Below, one piece after another: positions 40,803-49,237 of a stretch of 64,000 nucleotides of DNA (position 1 is its first letter; each line of letters begins with the position of its first letter). This stretch comes from Actinophytocola gossypii (GTDB lineage: Bacteria; Actinomycetota; Actinomycetes; Mycobacteriales; Pseudonocardiaceae), in the NCBI RefSeq assembly GCF_025165815.1, contig NZ_JAFFZE010000006.1, forward strand, positions 1 to 64,000. The letters are read 5' to 3'. The notes beneath the pieces were generated by a model. It saw only the letters and a program-made list of their open reading frames with translations. It searched no databases and was not told the DNA's origin. The position numbers and the translations under genes were made by a program.

Positions 40803-41291
40803 ATGTCCGAGCAGGATGCGGTGCCAGGCTTCGCGGTCGCGGTGGTACGCGAGGACGGCAGATGGCGGTGCACCGCCATGGACGCCGCCGTGCTGACCGA
40901 GCTGGACGCGGCGATCACCGAGCTGCGCAAGGTCCGGTCCACCGGGGCGGTGTTCGGCCTCCTCGGCGTCGACGACCAGTTCTTCCTGCTGCTGCGCCCG
41001 AGCCCCCGAGGCATCTCCCTCCTGCTCTCGGACGCCGCCGCGGCCCTCGACTACGACATCGCCGCCGACGCCCTGGACCTGCTCCGCGTGGAGCCCCCCT
41101 CCGAGGACGACGAGGAGATCTACCCCGAAGGCGCCCTCGACATCCTCGCCGACATCGGCCTCCCCGCCGCCGAACTGCGCGTCATCGTCGGCGAGGTCGA
41201 CCTCTACCCCGACGAGCAGCTCCAGATGATCGCCCAAAGGTGTGGCTTCGCCGACGAACTGGCCAAGCTGCTCGACACCATCACCCAGTGA
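40803..41291 (+). CDS. TadA-associated protein
   Basis: About 162 aa, acidic soluble protein of the actinobacterial family found directly upstream of tadA. It has a FAVAVVREDGRWRC start, VFGLLGVDDQFFLLLRP and a C-terminal helical part (DILADIGLPAAELRVIV). No enzymatic motif is seen; its constant position suggests it assists tRNA A34 deaminase. TACCGT stands 7 nt before ATG 40803 (leaderless). The stop overlaps the tadA start by 4 nt. Confidence 0.85.
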   Translation: MSEQDAVPGFAVAVVREDGRWRCTAMDAAVLTELDAAITELRKVRSTGAVFGLLGVDDQFFLLLRPSPRGISLLLSDAAAALDYDIAADALDLLRVEPPSEDDEEIYPEGALDILADIGLPAAELRVIVGEVDLYPDEQLQMIAQRCGFADELAKLLDTITQ

Positions 41292-41740
41292 CCCAGCCCC
41301 TGATCCGCCGCGCGCTCGACGTGGCCCGCGAGGCCACCCGCACCGAGGACATCCCCATCGGCGCCGTCGTCTACGCCCCCGACGGCACCGAACTGGCGGC
41401 GGCCTGCAACGCCCGCGAAGCCCTCGGCGACCCCACCGCCCACGCCGAGCTCCTGGCCCTCCGCGCCGCCGCCCGACACCACGGCGACGGCTGGCGCCTC
41501 ACCGGCTGCACCCTCGCCGTGACCGTCGAACCCTGCACGATGTGCGCCGGCGCCCTGGTCCTGGCCAGGGTGGCCCGGGTCGTCTTCGGCGCATGGGAAC
41601 CCCGCACCGGCGCGGTCGGTTCGCTGTGGGACGTGGTCCGCGACCGCCGCCTCACCCACCGCCCCGAAGTGATCGGCGGCGTCCTGGCCGACGAGTGCGG
41701 CGCCCTGCTGGAGGACTTCTTCGCCCAGCACCGCCAGTGA
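41288..41740 (+). CDS. tadA: tRNA adenosine(34) deaminase
   Basis: About 150 aa, cytidine-deaminase fold. Zinc ligands and catalytic Glu are in PTAHAELLAL (His-Ala-Glu) and VEPCTMCAGA (PCxxC). It converts A34 to inosine in the anticodon of tRNA-Arg(ACG), needed to read CGN codons. Start GTG 41288 overlaps the upstream gene's stop. The pairing with the associated protein and a tRNA-Ser gene downstream is the standard actinobacterial layout. Confidence 0.95.
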   Translation: MTQPLIRRALDVAREATRTEDIPIGAVVYAPDGTELAAACNAREALGDPTAHAELLALRAAARHHGDGWRLTGCTLAVTVEPCTMCAGALVLARVARVVFGAWEPRTGAVGSLWDVVRDRRLTHRPEVIGGVLADECGALLEDFFAQHRQ

Positions 41741-41776
41741 CACCGCGTCACACGGAAGTGGTGACGCCGCCGCACT

Positions 41777-42020
41777 GACGGGAGGCCCCGCCGGCGGCTG
41801 CGATGGACCCACGCGCTCCTGTCGTCCAGCGGCATCCTCCCGACCCTCGACCCGGCCCCGGAGGAGGTCCGGCAAGGTCCACGACCGCGGCAGGGAACTG
41901 GAGCGGGGCAACTGGGGCGCCGAAGCCGTGCGCACCGCCGTCACCTGGACCTCCGCGGCGAGCACCTCGTCAACGGCCGCCGCCGTGATCACCTCGACGA
42001 CCTGAGGAGCCGGGTGCGGT
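41777..42020 (+). pseudogene. Possible decayed gene remnant
   Basis: Three adjacent segments look coding (GC-rich third positions, protein-like composition) but lie in different frames: one containing HALLSSSGILPTLDPAPEEV (to ~41872), then KVHDRGRELERGNWGAEAV (41874 on), then HLDLRGEHLVNGRRRDHLDD (41942 on). The shift is out of and back into one frame. This may be the remains of a small gene; its end overlaps the LuxR gene on the other strand. No family is recognised. Confidence 0.3.
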
Positions 42021-43094
42021 CAGCGATTGGGCGTAGTGGTCGAAGAACAGCCTGGCGACGAGGTCTCCGCGGGATCCGGTGCCGGACTTCGCGAAGATCG
42101 ACTTCAGGTGGTCCTGCACGGTGTAGGTCGACACCTTCAGCCGGTCGGCGATCCGCCGGGTGGGCAGACCCTGTGCCACGAGCTCGGTGACCTGCCGCTC
42201 GCTGGGGGTGAAACCGTACGCGGCGGCCAACAGCGGCGCCAGCTCGGCGGGACGGGCCGCCTCCAGGAGCACCGCGACCGGCGACGCGGCGTCGTCGCCC
42301 AGCACCGAGCCGCGAACGACCAGCCACCGACCGGTGTGCGTGCGCACCCTGGCCGTGGCCGGTGCCGCACCCGCCGGCGCGTTCAGGACCGCGCGCGCCT
42401 GCCGAGCCACGGCGGGGATCACGACCGGCAACCGCGCACCGGCCCGGTTCCCGGCACCGAGCTCGTCGAGCCAGCGCTCCGCGGTCCGGTTCGACATCCG
42501 CACGCCGTCATCGGGGTCGAGGACCAGCATGCCGGCGTCCTCATCGCCGGCACGCGCGCTGTCGAGGAGCAGACCGCGCCGCAGCCCGTCGGCGATCAGC
42601 CCGGCGACCGACGAGACCAGCCGCACCTCGGTTGGGTCGAAGTACGGGCTGCTCGCCTCCCGGAACACGGTCAGTTCGCCCCAGGTTCCGGTGCTGCTCG
42701 CGAGCACCACCCGCAGTTCGTCGGCGAAACCGCCAGGCCGCCGGATCTCCCGCTGCCGCAGGCTGCGGTCCAGCTCGCCCTCGGTGACCTCACTCAGACT
42801 GGCGGCGGGGCGGCCGGCGCCGGTCAGCTCCACCCACTTGTTGAAGTCCGGCTCGCGCACCTCGATCTCGACGAGCCGAAGCAACTCGGCCGCCGGAAGG
42901 CCGTTCTCGACGTACTCCGCCGTCGGCAACAGGGTCGCCGGGTCGGTGGTCATCAGGCAGGTGCCCTCGGCCGGCACCGCGCGGGTCAGCGCCGCACCGA
43001 CGGCCCGCGAGAACTCCGCCACCGGCAGGGCGCGGTGCACCAGGCGCGCGATGTCGTCGCGGACCGCCGCCCGCGCCGCCATCGCGTTCCCCAT
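41970..43094 (-). CDS. LuxR-family regulator with GAF-like sensor region
   Basis: 374 aa. The C-terminal HTH is classic LuxR (TPSERQVTELVAQGLPTRRIA, then VQDHLKSIFAKSGTGSRGDLVARL). The first ~300 residues look like GAF plus PAS-type ligand-binding folds (MLVLDPDDGVRMSNRTAERWL is PAS-like). There is no response-regulator receiver, so it senses a ligand directly. TAGGGT lies 6 nt before ATG 43094 (leaderless); a CCCAGAATTCTGGG palindrome lies just upstream, between it and the divergent reductase genes, which it probably controls. Confidence 0.88.
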   Translation of the reverse strand: MGNAMAARAAVRDDIARLVHRALPVAEFSRAVGAALTRAVPAEGTCLMTTDPATLLPTAEYVENGLPAAELLRLVEIEVREPDFNKWVELTGAGRPAASLSEVTEGELDRSLRQREIRRPGGFADELRVVLASSTGTWGELTVFREASSPYFDPTEVRLVSSVAGLIADGLRRGLLLDSARAGDEDAGMLVLDPDDGVRMSNRTAERWLDELGAGNRAGARLPVVIPAVARQARAVLNAPAGAAPATARVRTHTGRWLVVRGSVLGDDAASPVAVLLEAARPAELAPLLAAAYGFTPSERQVTELVAQGLPTRRIADRLKVSTYTVQDHLKSIFAKSGTGSRGDLVARLFFDHYAQSLTAPGSSGRRGDHGGGR

Positions 43095-43126
43095 GCGCCG
43101 ACCCTACGCCCGTCGACCCGCGCCAC

Positions 43127-43140
43127 CCCAGAATTCTGGG
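43127..43140. promoter_or_regulatory. 14-bp palindrome, likely LuxR operator
   Basis: CCCAGAATTCTGGG is a perfect 14-bp palindrome in the 115-bp divergent promoter between the LuxR gene and the first RibD-like reductase, 33-46 bp upstream of the LuxR start. Confidence 0.55.
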
Positions 43141-43209
43141 ATTCCGCCCCGGGACCGGGGTTCCGCATGCTGGGGCCACGAAGTTCAGCGAAGGAAACGA
43201 GGCCGCGAA

Positions 43210-43800
43210 ATGGGTGTGGTTCGGCTGTACATGTCGATGTCCGTCGACGGGTTCATCACCGGCCCGGAGGACGGAATCGAGCACGGGCTCGGCGTCGGCG
43301 GCGAACGCCTGCACGACTGGCTGGGTTCCGGTGCCCGTGGTTCGGGCCGGCCGGCCGGTCCTGCCGGCGGCGCCGACGCGACCGTCTTCGCCGAGGCGAT
43401 GGCCACCGGAGCGGTGATCACCGGCCGGCGCACGTTCGACCACGCGGGGCACTGGGCAGGCGACCACCACGACGGTGTGCCGGTCTTCGTGCTGAGCCGG
43501 ACCGCGAGGCCGGACGTCGGCCACGCGCGTCACGTCGCCGACGTCGAGTCCGGTGTGGCGCGGGCGAAGGCCGCGGCAGGCGACCGGGACGTTTTGCTGC
43601 ACGGCGCGTCCGCCGCCCAGGCGGTGCTCCGGGCCGGCCTGCTCGACGAGCTGGAGCTGCACCTGGTGCCGGTGCTACTCGGCCGGGGCAGGCGCCTGTT
43701 CGACAACCTGCCGCCGGACCACGTCGAGCTGGACCTGGTCCGCGTCCTCGACGGGAACGACGTACAGCACCTGCGCTACCGCGTGCGATCGAAGGGCTGA
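43210..43800 (+). CDS. DHFR/RibD C-terminal-like reductase, copy 1
   Basis: About 196 aa, RibD C-terminal (dihydrofolate-reductase-like) fold. The N-terminus VRLYMSMSVDGFITGPED, the GAVITGRRTFDHAGHW loop and the terminal LLDELELHLVPVLLGRGRRLFD are the family's landmarks. Members of this stand-alone group are probable NAD(P)H-dependent reductases of unknown substrate. It is followed 4 nt later by a paralogue, and is divergent from a LuxR regulator. Confidence 0.88.
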   Translation: MGVVRLYMSMSVDGFITGPEDGIEHGLGVGGERLHDWLGSGARGSGRPAGPAGGADATVFAEAMATGAVITGRRTFDHAGHWAGDHHDGVPVFVLSRTARPDVGHARHVADVESGVARAKAAAGDRDVLLHGASAAQAVLRAGLLDELELHLVPVLLGRGRRLFDNLPPDHVELDLVRVLDGNDVQHLRYRVRSKG

Positions 43801-43804
43801 AGCG

Positions 43805-44407
43805 ATGGGCGCCATCCGCCTCTACATGACCATGTCCCTGGACGGCTACGTCGCCGGCCCTGACGACACCCCCGATGCGCCACTGGGCGTCGGCGGGTTC
43901 CGCCTCTTCAACTGGCTAGATCTACGCGAGAAACCAGGTCCGAGCGGCGAGGTGTACGCCGAGGCGATGGCCACCCGCGCGGTGATCTCCGGCCGGCGCA
44001 CCTTCGAGCTGGCGAACAGGTGGCACGGCGACCACCACGACGGCGTGCCGATCTTCGTGCTCACGCACGACATACCGAAGGAGCCACCGCCGGGCAGCGC
44101 CCGCTATGTCACCGACGTCCACGAGGCCGCCCACAGCGCCCGCGCCGCGGCCGGCGACGAGGCCGTCCTGGTGCACGGTGCCGGCGCGGCGCAGGCCCTG
44201 CTGCGATCCGGTGAGCTCGACGAACTGGAGCTGCACGTCGTGCCGGTGCTGCTCGGCCAGGGCAGGCGCCTGTTCGACAACCTGCCGCCCGACCACGTCG
44301 AGTTGGAGCTGGTACGCCGGATGACCACATCCGCCGACGTCGATCCAGAACGGCAGGTCACGCACCTGCGCTACCGCGTCGCCGGACCAACGAGAAACGC
44401 CAGGTGA
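43805..44407 (+). CDS. DHFR/RibD C-terminal-like reductase, copy 2
   Basis: About 200 aa, close paralogue of the preceding gene: the segments GDHHDGVP, QGRRLFDNLPPDHVELEL and VTHLRYRV are nearly the same. The central region after the first glycine loop is shorter and the C-terminus carries an extra charged insert (TTSADVDPERQ). The tandem copies, 4 nt apart, point to a recent duplication with early divergence. The last codons are inside a terminator hairpin. Confidence 0.88.
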   Translation: MGAIRLYMTMSLDGYVAGPDDTPDAPLGVGGFRLFNWLDLREKPGPSGEVYAEAMATRAVISGRRTFELANRWHGDHHDGVPIFVLTHDIPKEPPPGSARYVTDVHEAAHSARAAAGDEAVLVHGAGAAQALLRSGELDELELHVVPVLLGQGRRLFDNLPPDHVELELVRRMTTSADVDPERQVTHLRYRVAGPTRNAR

Positions 44408-44431
44408 ACCCGCGAAGATTCACCTGGCGTT
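44396..44431 (+). terminator. Terminator of the tandem reductase operon
   Basis: Perfect 13-bp inverted repeat (AACGCCAGGTGAA at 44396-44408, complement at 44419-44431) with a 10-nt loop. It includes the stop codon of the second reductase and lies just beyond the 3' end of the oppositely transcribed tRNA-Ser, so it may serve both. Confidence 0.8.
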
Positions 44432-44445
44432 CCTGCTGCTCAGAG

Positions 44446-44532
44446 CGGTAGCGGTGGGATTTGAACCCACGGAGGGCGTGAACCCTCACGCGCTTTCGAG
44501 GCGCGCTCCTTCGGCCGCTCGGACACGCTACC
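44446..44532 (-). tRNA. tRNA-Ser (anticodon CGA)
   Basis: 87 nt class II tRNA without encoded CCA. Acceptor GGTAGCG pairs with CGCTACC, discriminator G. Anticodon stem CGCGC/GCGCG with loop CTCGAAA gives anticodon CGA, reading UCG. There is a long variable arm (GTGAGGGTTCACGCCC region) and a T-loop GGTTCAAATCC. Serine identity follows from the long variable arm, discriminator G and anticodon. Confidence 0.95.
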
Positions 44533-44625
44533 GCCGAGAACGATACCTGACCGGGTTCGCCGGGTCGGGGGTGGGGAATACTGCCCGGTGCGTGATCAGC
44601 TGACGTGGGAGACGAGGAGGACGTC

Positions 44626-44787
44626 ATGCATGCTGACCAGCAGGAGCGGAAGGACACGGCCACCGGGCACGAGCCACGGCACGGTCGTCACTCCGCCCCC
44701 GAGGGGGCTGACCTCCACCCGCTGATCGACCTCGGCCGGGACCCGAACCCGGGGGTGGCCAACCACGCCAAGCCGGACGAGGACTAG
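44626..44787 (+). CDS. Small hydrophilic protein, unknown
   Basis: 53 aa, His/Asp/Glu-rich, no hydrophobic segment (MHADQQERKDTATGHEPRHG; ends NHAKPDED). A strong GAGGAGG lies 5 nt before ATG 44626 and a perfect 15-bp terminator follows, so expression as an independent unit is credible. It is probably an intrinsically disordered protein; no family is recognised. It sits alone between two tRNA-Ser genes read the other way. Confidence 0.6.
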   Translation: MHADQQERKDTATGHEPRHGRHSAPEGADLHPLIDLGRDPNPGVANHAKPDED

Positions 44788-44801
44788 CGGGACCGCACAA
44801 C

Positions 44802-44844
44802 GGCGAAACGCCGGGCAGCTCGATGAGCCGCCCGGCGTTTCGCC
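44802..44844 (+). terminator. Terminator after the small hydrophilic protein
   Basis: Perfect 15-bp stem (GGCGAAACGCCGGGC at 44802-44816, complement at 44830-44844), 13-nt loop, starting 14 nt after the stop codon. On the opposite strand it lies 12 nt beyond the 3' end of the second tRNA-Ser and could terminate that too. Confidence 0.85.
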
Positions 44845-44856
44845 TGTTCAGGAGCG

Positions 44857-44943
44857 CGGAGGATGCGGGATTTGAACCCGCGAGGGTTTTAACACCCAAC
44901 ACGATTTCCAATCGTGCGCACTAGGCCACTATGCGAATCCTCC
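44857..44943 (-). tRNA. tRNA-Ser (anticodon GGA)
   Basis: 87 nt class II tRNA without encoded CCA. Acceptor GGAGGAT/ATCCTCC, discriminator G. Anticodon stem CACGA/TCGTG with loop TTGGAAA gives anticodon GGA, reading UCC and UCU. A long variable arm (TTGGGTGTTAAAACCC region) and a standard T-loop are present. Confidence 0.95.
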
Positions 44944-44966
44944 GTCGAAGAGGGTAACAGGCCGGC

Positions 44967-45464
44967 TCAGCCGCGGATCGTGTACCTCGGGGGGTCGCCG
45001 GTGTCCCAGATGTGATGGCAGCGCGGGCACTGCTCGGCGCTCGGGCCGTGCCTGCGCGCCCAGTCCTCGGTGCTGATCACCACGTCCGGGCGCCGGAACC
45101 GGTGGCCGCACGCGGGGCACACCCGCTCCATCGGGTCCTCGCTCACGGGTGGCGGTCCATCGCCGGTGACCTTGCCGGCGGTGCGCAGGTCGGCCCCGGC
45201 CTCGCTCGCGCAGTCGACGTGGGCCAGCCAGCGGAGGTTGCCGAGCGGGTCCGTGGCCGGCGGGTGGTCGGCGGGCACCCGGCCTTGCAGGTCGCGCACC
45301 GCGTTCTCCTTCAGCGCGGCGATGTGATCCGCGCCCGCGATCGGGCGGTGGCAGAACACGCACGTGCGAGCGGGTGCCGGCGCCGGGCGGGGGCGGCGGC
45401 GGAGCGCGAACACCACCGCGACGAGCAGCGCCGCGAGCACGAGCACGCTGACTAGTGGATCCAT
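44967..45464 (-). CDS. Membrane-anchored zinc-ribbon protein, unknown
   Basis: About 165 aa. One N-terminal transmembrane helix (~5-24, LVSVLVLAALLVAVVFAL) followed by an Arg/Pro stretch and two probable zinc sites: CVFC (with a later HVDC), and CPAC paired with CPRC near the C-terminus. No catalytic motif is visible; a structural or nucleic-acid/protein-binding role is possible. GAGGAGG lies 5 nt before ATG 45464. It follows the glycosyltransferase gene on the same strand with a short gap. Confidence 0.65.
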   Translation of the reverse strand: MDPLVSVLVLAALLVAVVFALRRRPRPAPAPARTCVFCHRPIAGADHIAALKENAVRDLQGRVPADHPPATDPLGNLRWLAHVDCASEAGADLRTAGKVTGDGPPPVSEDPMERVCPACGHRFRRPDVVISTEDWARRHGPSAEQCPRCHHIWDTGDPPRYTIRG

Positions 45465-45552
45465 ACCGACCTCCTCGACCCCGACGTTAGCCACTCGGGT
45501 TCTCCACAGGTGGGGACAACACTGGGGATAACTCGAACAGCCGTTCGACGAC

Positions 45553-47019
45553 TCAGTAGTAGTGGCGGAGCTCGGGCCAGAGCTGGGACCACGGCGCGCT
45601 CGTACCGGCACACACGACCAGATCGGTGCCCTGTTCGTCGTTGTCGACGATGCCGCGGTGCTCGGCGATCGGCTCGCAGCCGGTGAACTCGGGCGGTGTG
45701 CCGCCGTCGAAGTCGCCGACCAGGAGGATCGGGCCGGTCAGACCGTCCGGCGGCGGGCCCCAGTCCCAGTACGACATGTGCGCGGAGTACGGAGCCGGCA
45801 GACCCCGGTCGGGACCGTAGTGCTCCAGTGCCCCCGCCTGGCCGTAGTTGCCGGTGAGGATCACCTCGGCGTCGGGAACCGCGTGCCACGCGTCGGCCAC
45901 CGAGTCCACGAACTCCGGCCAGCCGACCTGCTCGCCCTGTTCGGCGTTGATCGCCAGGACCGGGGCCAGCGCGCTCGGCGGCAGCACCGGAAGGCTGATC
46001 ACCACGTTGACGGCCAGGACGACGGCGGCCAGGGCGTAGCCGGTTAACCGCCGGCCGCGGACCCAGCGCAGGGCGGACTCCGCGCCGGCCGCGACCAGCG
46101 GCAACAGCAGCGGGACCGAGTAGTACGGCTTGCCGCCCAGCACGAGCAGCACCACGCACAGCACCGGGTACGCGACGGCGAACGACCGGCCCCAGCGCAG
46201 CTCGGGATCGCGCCACAGCCGGGCGATCCCCGCCAGCCACACCGGCACCACGTACGCCAGCTGCATCGGCACGAACAGGATCCGGTTCTCCGCGCCGTCG
46301 TCGGCGGAGATGCCGCTCGCGACGGTCAGCAGGGGGAAGTCGTGCGTGGCCTGCCAGACCAGGGTGGGAGCCGCGACGAGCAGGGCCAGCACCACGCCGG
46401 CGGGGAGCCACCACGTGCGCAGGACCCGCCGCGGACCGGCCACCAGCACCCCGACGCCCAGGGCGAGGACCAGCAGCAGGATCAGCCACTTGCTCGCCAG
46501 CCCGACGCCGACCAGCGCGCCGACCACGAGCCACCAGCGCCCGTCGCCGGTGCGGAACAGGCGCAGCGCCGCCAGGCCCGTCGCCACCCACAGCAGCGTG
46601 TCCAGCGTGGTCGTCGACAGCATGTGCGCCGTCGCCAGCGGAATCGGCGAGCCGGCCGCGATCGCCGCCGCCGCGACCTGGGCCGCCCGGCCGCCGCCCA
46701 GCTCCCTGGCCACCAGCGCGACCACCACGATCGTCGCGGCGCCGATCAGGGTCGCGACCACGCGCAGGCCGGTGGGGGTGTCACCGAACAGCGCGGTCGA
46801 CGCCCTCGCCAGCAGCGGGGTGAGCGGCGGCTGGTCCACGTATCCCCAGGCCGGCCGGTCGCCGGCGGCCATGAAGTACAGCTCGTCGCGGTGGAACCCG
46901 TAGCGGCCGGACAGCGCCGTCAGGACCGCCACCTGGAGCGCGACCACGATCCCGACCGCCCCGGCGGCGAAGCGTGGCAGCGGATCGACCCGTCGGACCG
47001 GTGACCCGACCGCCGCCAC
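45553..47019 (-). CDS. ArnT/PMT-type membrane glycosyltransferase (GT39-like)
   Basis: 488 aa, about 11 membrane helices plus a C-terminal soluble domain (~370-488). The first extracytoplasmic loop carries the catalytic DE pair in [21 protein letters not shown] and the PPLTPLLAR motif, hallmarks of GT-C enzymes that take sugars from polyprenyl-phosphate and attach them to lipids, polymers or proteins outside the membrane. The acceptor here is unknown. GTG 47019 has AGGAGG 5 nt upstream. Confidence 0.85.
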   Translation of the reverse strand: MAAVGSPVRRVDPLPRFAAGAVGIVVALQVAVLTALSGRYGFHRDELYFMAAGDRPAWGYVDQPPLTPLLARASTALFGDTPTGLRVVATLIGAATIVVVALVARELGGGRAAQVAAAAIAAGSPIPLATAHMLSTTTLDTLLWVATGLAALRLFRTGDGRWWLVVGALVGVGLASKWLILLLVLALGVGVLVAGPRRVLRTWWLPAGVVLALLVAAPTLVWQATHDFPLLTVASGISADDGAENRILFVPMQLAYVVPVWLAGIARLWRDPELRWGRSFAVAYPVLCVVLLVLGGKPYYSVPLLLPLVAAGAESALRWVRGRRLTGYALAAVVLAVNVVISLPVLPPSALAPVLAINAEQGEQVGWPEFVDSVADAWHAVPDAEVILTGNYGQAGALEHYGPDRGLPAPYSAHMSYWDWGPPPDGLTGPILLVGDFDGGTPPEFTGCEPIAEHRGIVDNDEQGTDLVVCAGTSAPWSQLWPELRHYY

Positions 47020-47179
47020 GGCGTCCTCCTGTCCATTGTGGACCGACCGGAGGTCGTGGTCCCGCAGCGGATCCTATCGGCCCGGCGGGCCGGTCAGAAG
47101 GCCGAAACCGGGGTTGTCATGCGGGCGGCCGCCGTGGCGGTCATGATCGGGGCGACGAGCGAGCGAGGGGTGGTTCCCG

Positions 47180-49237
47180 ATGCGGTGGTTCCTGCCGGCT
47201 CTGCTGGTGGTGGTGTGGCTCGGACTCGGCGCGGTCGGCGGGCCCTACACCGGCAAGCTCGCCGACGTCGCCGAGAACGACAACGCCGCGTTCCTGCCCG
47301 AGTCGGCCGAGGCCACGGAGGTCCAGCGGCTCCAGGAGCGGTTCAGCGACCAGGAGGTCATCCCCGCGGTCGTCGTCGCCGAGCGGGCCGGTGGGCTCAC
47401 CGAGGAGGACAACCGGTACCTCGCCACGCGGGCCCGTGACCTGGCGGCGCTCGACGGTGTCGTCGCCCCGCCCCAGCCTCGGCCGGCCCCCGACGGGGCG
47501 GCCGCGCAGCTCGTCGTCTCCATCAGGGGGGACGGCGACCCGGCCGCGGTCGTCGAGGAGCTACGGGCCGCGCTCGAGGACGGCACTCCGGACGGGCTGA
47601 CCGTCCTGGTCGCCGGGCCGGCCGCGCAGATCGCCGACCTCTCCGAGGCGTTCGGCGGGATCGACGGCCTCCTGCTGCTCGTCGCCGCCTCGGTCGTCGC
47701 GGTGATCCTCATCGTGGTCTACCGGAGCCCCATCCTGCCGATCGTCGTGCTGTTCTCGGCGGTGGCCGCGCTCGGCGCCGCCAGTTTCGTCGTCTACCTG
47801 CTCGCCGACGCCGACGTCCTCACCCTCAACGGGCAGAGCCAGGGGATCCTGTTCATCCTCGTGGTCGGCGCGGCCACGGACTACGCCCTGCTGATGGTCT
47901 CCCGGTTCCGCGAACAGCTGCGGGAGACCGACGACCGCTTCGTCGCGATCGGCCGGGCCTGGCGCGGCACCGTCGAGCCGATCGCCGCCTCCGCCGGCAC
48001 CGTCATCGCCGGCCTGCTCTGCCTGCTGTTCTCCGACCTCAACTCGAACAAGGGCCTCGGCCCGGTCGCGGCCATCGGGATCGGCGCCGCGCTGATCGCG
48101 TCGCTCACGTTCCTGCCGGCCGTGCTGGCGCTGCTCGGGCGGACCGCGTTCTGGCCGTTCCGGCCCGCGCACGGGTCGGCGAAGCCCGAGCACAGCGGGC
48201 TGTGGGGGCGGATCGCGGGACTCGTCGGGCGGCGGCCGAGGGTCGTCTGGATCGTCACCACGGTCGTGCTGCTCGCCGGGGTCGCGTTCGTGCCGCAGCT
48301 GAAGGCCAGCGGGACGGCGCAGTCCGACCTGTTCCTGTCCGAAGTGGACTCCGCGGCGGGGCAGGACGCGCTGTCCCGGCACTTCCCCGGCGGCTCCGGC
48401 GCGCCGACCGTGGTCATCGCCCGGGACCTGCAGGCCGAGGAGGTGCTGACCGCGACCAGGGTGGACGGGGTGGCGACCTCGTCGATCGTGGACCGCCGGG
48501 GCGGGTACGTGCTCATCCAGGCCGTGCTCGACGACGCGGCCGACTCCGAGGACGCGCAGGCCACCGTGGCGCGGATGCGGGACTCCGTGCACGCGATCGC
48601 CGGCGCGGAGGCGAAGGTCGGCGGGCAGACCGCGATCCAGCTCGACACCCAGCAGGCCGCGGCCCGCGACCAGCAGGTGATCATCCCGATCGTGCTCGTG
48701 GTGATCTTCCTGGTGCTCGCGCTGCTGCTGCGGGCGCTGGTGGCGCCGCTGGTGCTGATCGCCACCGTCGTGCTGTCGTTCGGGGCGACCATGGGCGTGT
48801 CCGCCCTGGTGTTCAACCACGTCCTGGACTTCCCCGGCGCCGACCCGGCGATCCCGCTGTTCGGGTTCATCTTCCTGGTGGCGCTGGGGATCGACTACAA
48901 CATCTTCCTGATGACCAGGGTGCGCGAGGAGTCCCTGCGCACCGACACCAGAACCGGCACGCTGCACGGGCTCGCGGTCACCGGCGGCGTGATCACCTCG
49001 GCCGGCGTCGTGCTGGCCGCGACGTTCGCCGCGTTGTCGGTGATCCCGGTGCTGTTCCTCGCGCAGATCGCGTTCATCGTCGCGTTCGGGGTGCTGCTCG
49101 ACACCGTCGTGGTGCGGTCGCTGCTGGTGCCGGCCCTGACCGTCGACATCGGGCCGAAGATCTGGTGGCCGGCCAGGCTCAGCCGTCAGCCGCGGGTGGG
49201 GAACCGTTCGCAGAGCCAGGCCAGCGACAGCGGGTAG
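47180..49237 (+). CDS. MMPL-family RND transporter
   Basis: 685 aa, two repeats of one helix, an extracytoplasmic domain and five helices. The proton-relay DY pairs are in VVGAATDYALLMVSRFREQL and ALGIDYNIFLMTRVREE, as in MmpL3-type pumps. Such proteins export lipids, siderophores or antibiotics using the proton gradient. ATG 47180 sits at MRWFLPALLVVVWLGL, so the first helix starts at once. The 3' end overlaps the convergent esterase gene by 52 nt. It stands alone, so the cargo is unknown. Confidence 0.9.
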   Translation: MRWFLPALLVVVWLGLGAVGGPYTGKLADVAENDNAAFLPESAEATEVQRLQERFSDQEVIPAVVVAERAGGLTEEDNRYLATRARDLAALDGVVAPPQPRPAPDGAAAQLVVSIRGDGDPAAVVEELRAALEDGTPDGLTVLVAGPAAQIADLSEAFGGIDGLLLLVAASVVAVILIVVYRSPILPIVVLFSAVAALGAASFVVYLLADADVLTLNGQSQGILFILVVGAATDYALLMVSRFREQLRETDDRFVAIGRAWRGTVEPIAASAGTVIAGLLCLLFSDLNSNKGLGPVAAIGIGAALIASLTFLPAVLALLGRTAFWPFRPAHGSAKPEHSGLWGRIAGLVGRRPRVVWIVTTVVLLAGVAFVPQLKASGTAQSDLFLSEVDSAAGQDALSRHFPGGSGAPTVVIARDLQAEEVLTATRVDGVATSSIVDRRGGYVLIQAVLDDAADSEDAQATVARMRDSVHAIAGAEAKVGGQTAIQLDTQQAAARDQQVIIPIVLVVIFLVLALLLRALVAPLVLIATVVLSFGATMGVSALVFNHVLDFPGADPAIPLFGFIFLVALGIDYNIFLMTRVREESLRTDTRTGTLHGLAVTGGVITSAGVVLAATFAALSVIPVLFLAQIAFIVAFGVLLDTVVVRSLLVPALTVDIGPKIWWPARLSRQPRVGNRSQSQASDSG

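Noticed and set aside
44386-45000. CRISPR or attachment-site insertion next to the two tRNA-Ser genes
   Set aside because: No repeat-spacer pattern, no tRNA 3'-end duplication and no integrase; the inverted repeats are ordinary terminators.
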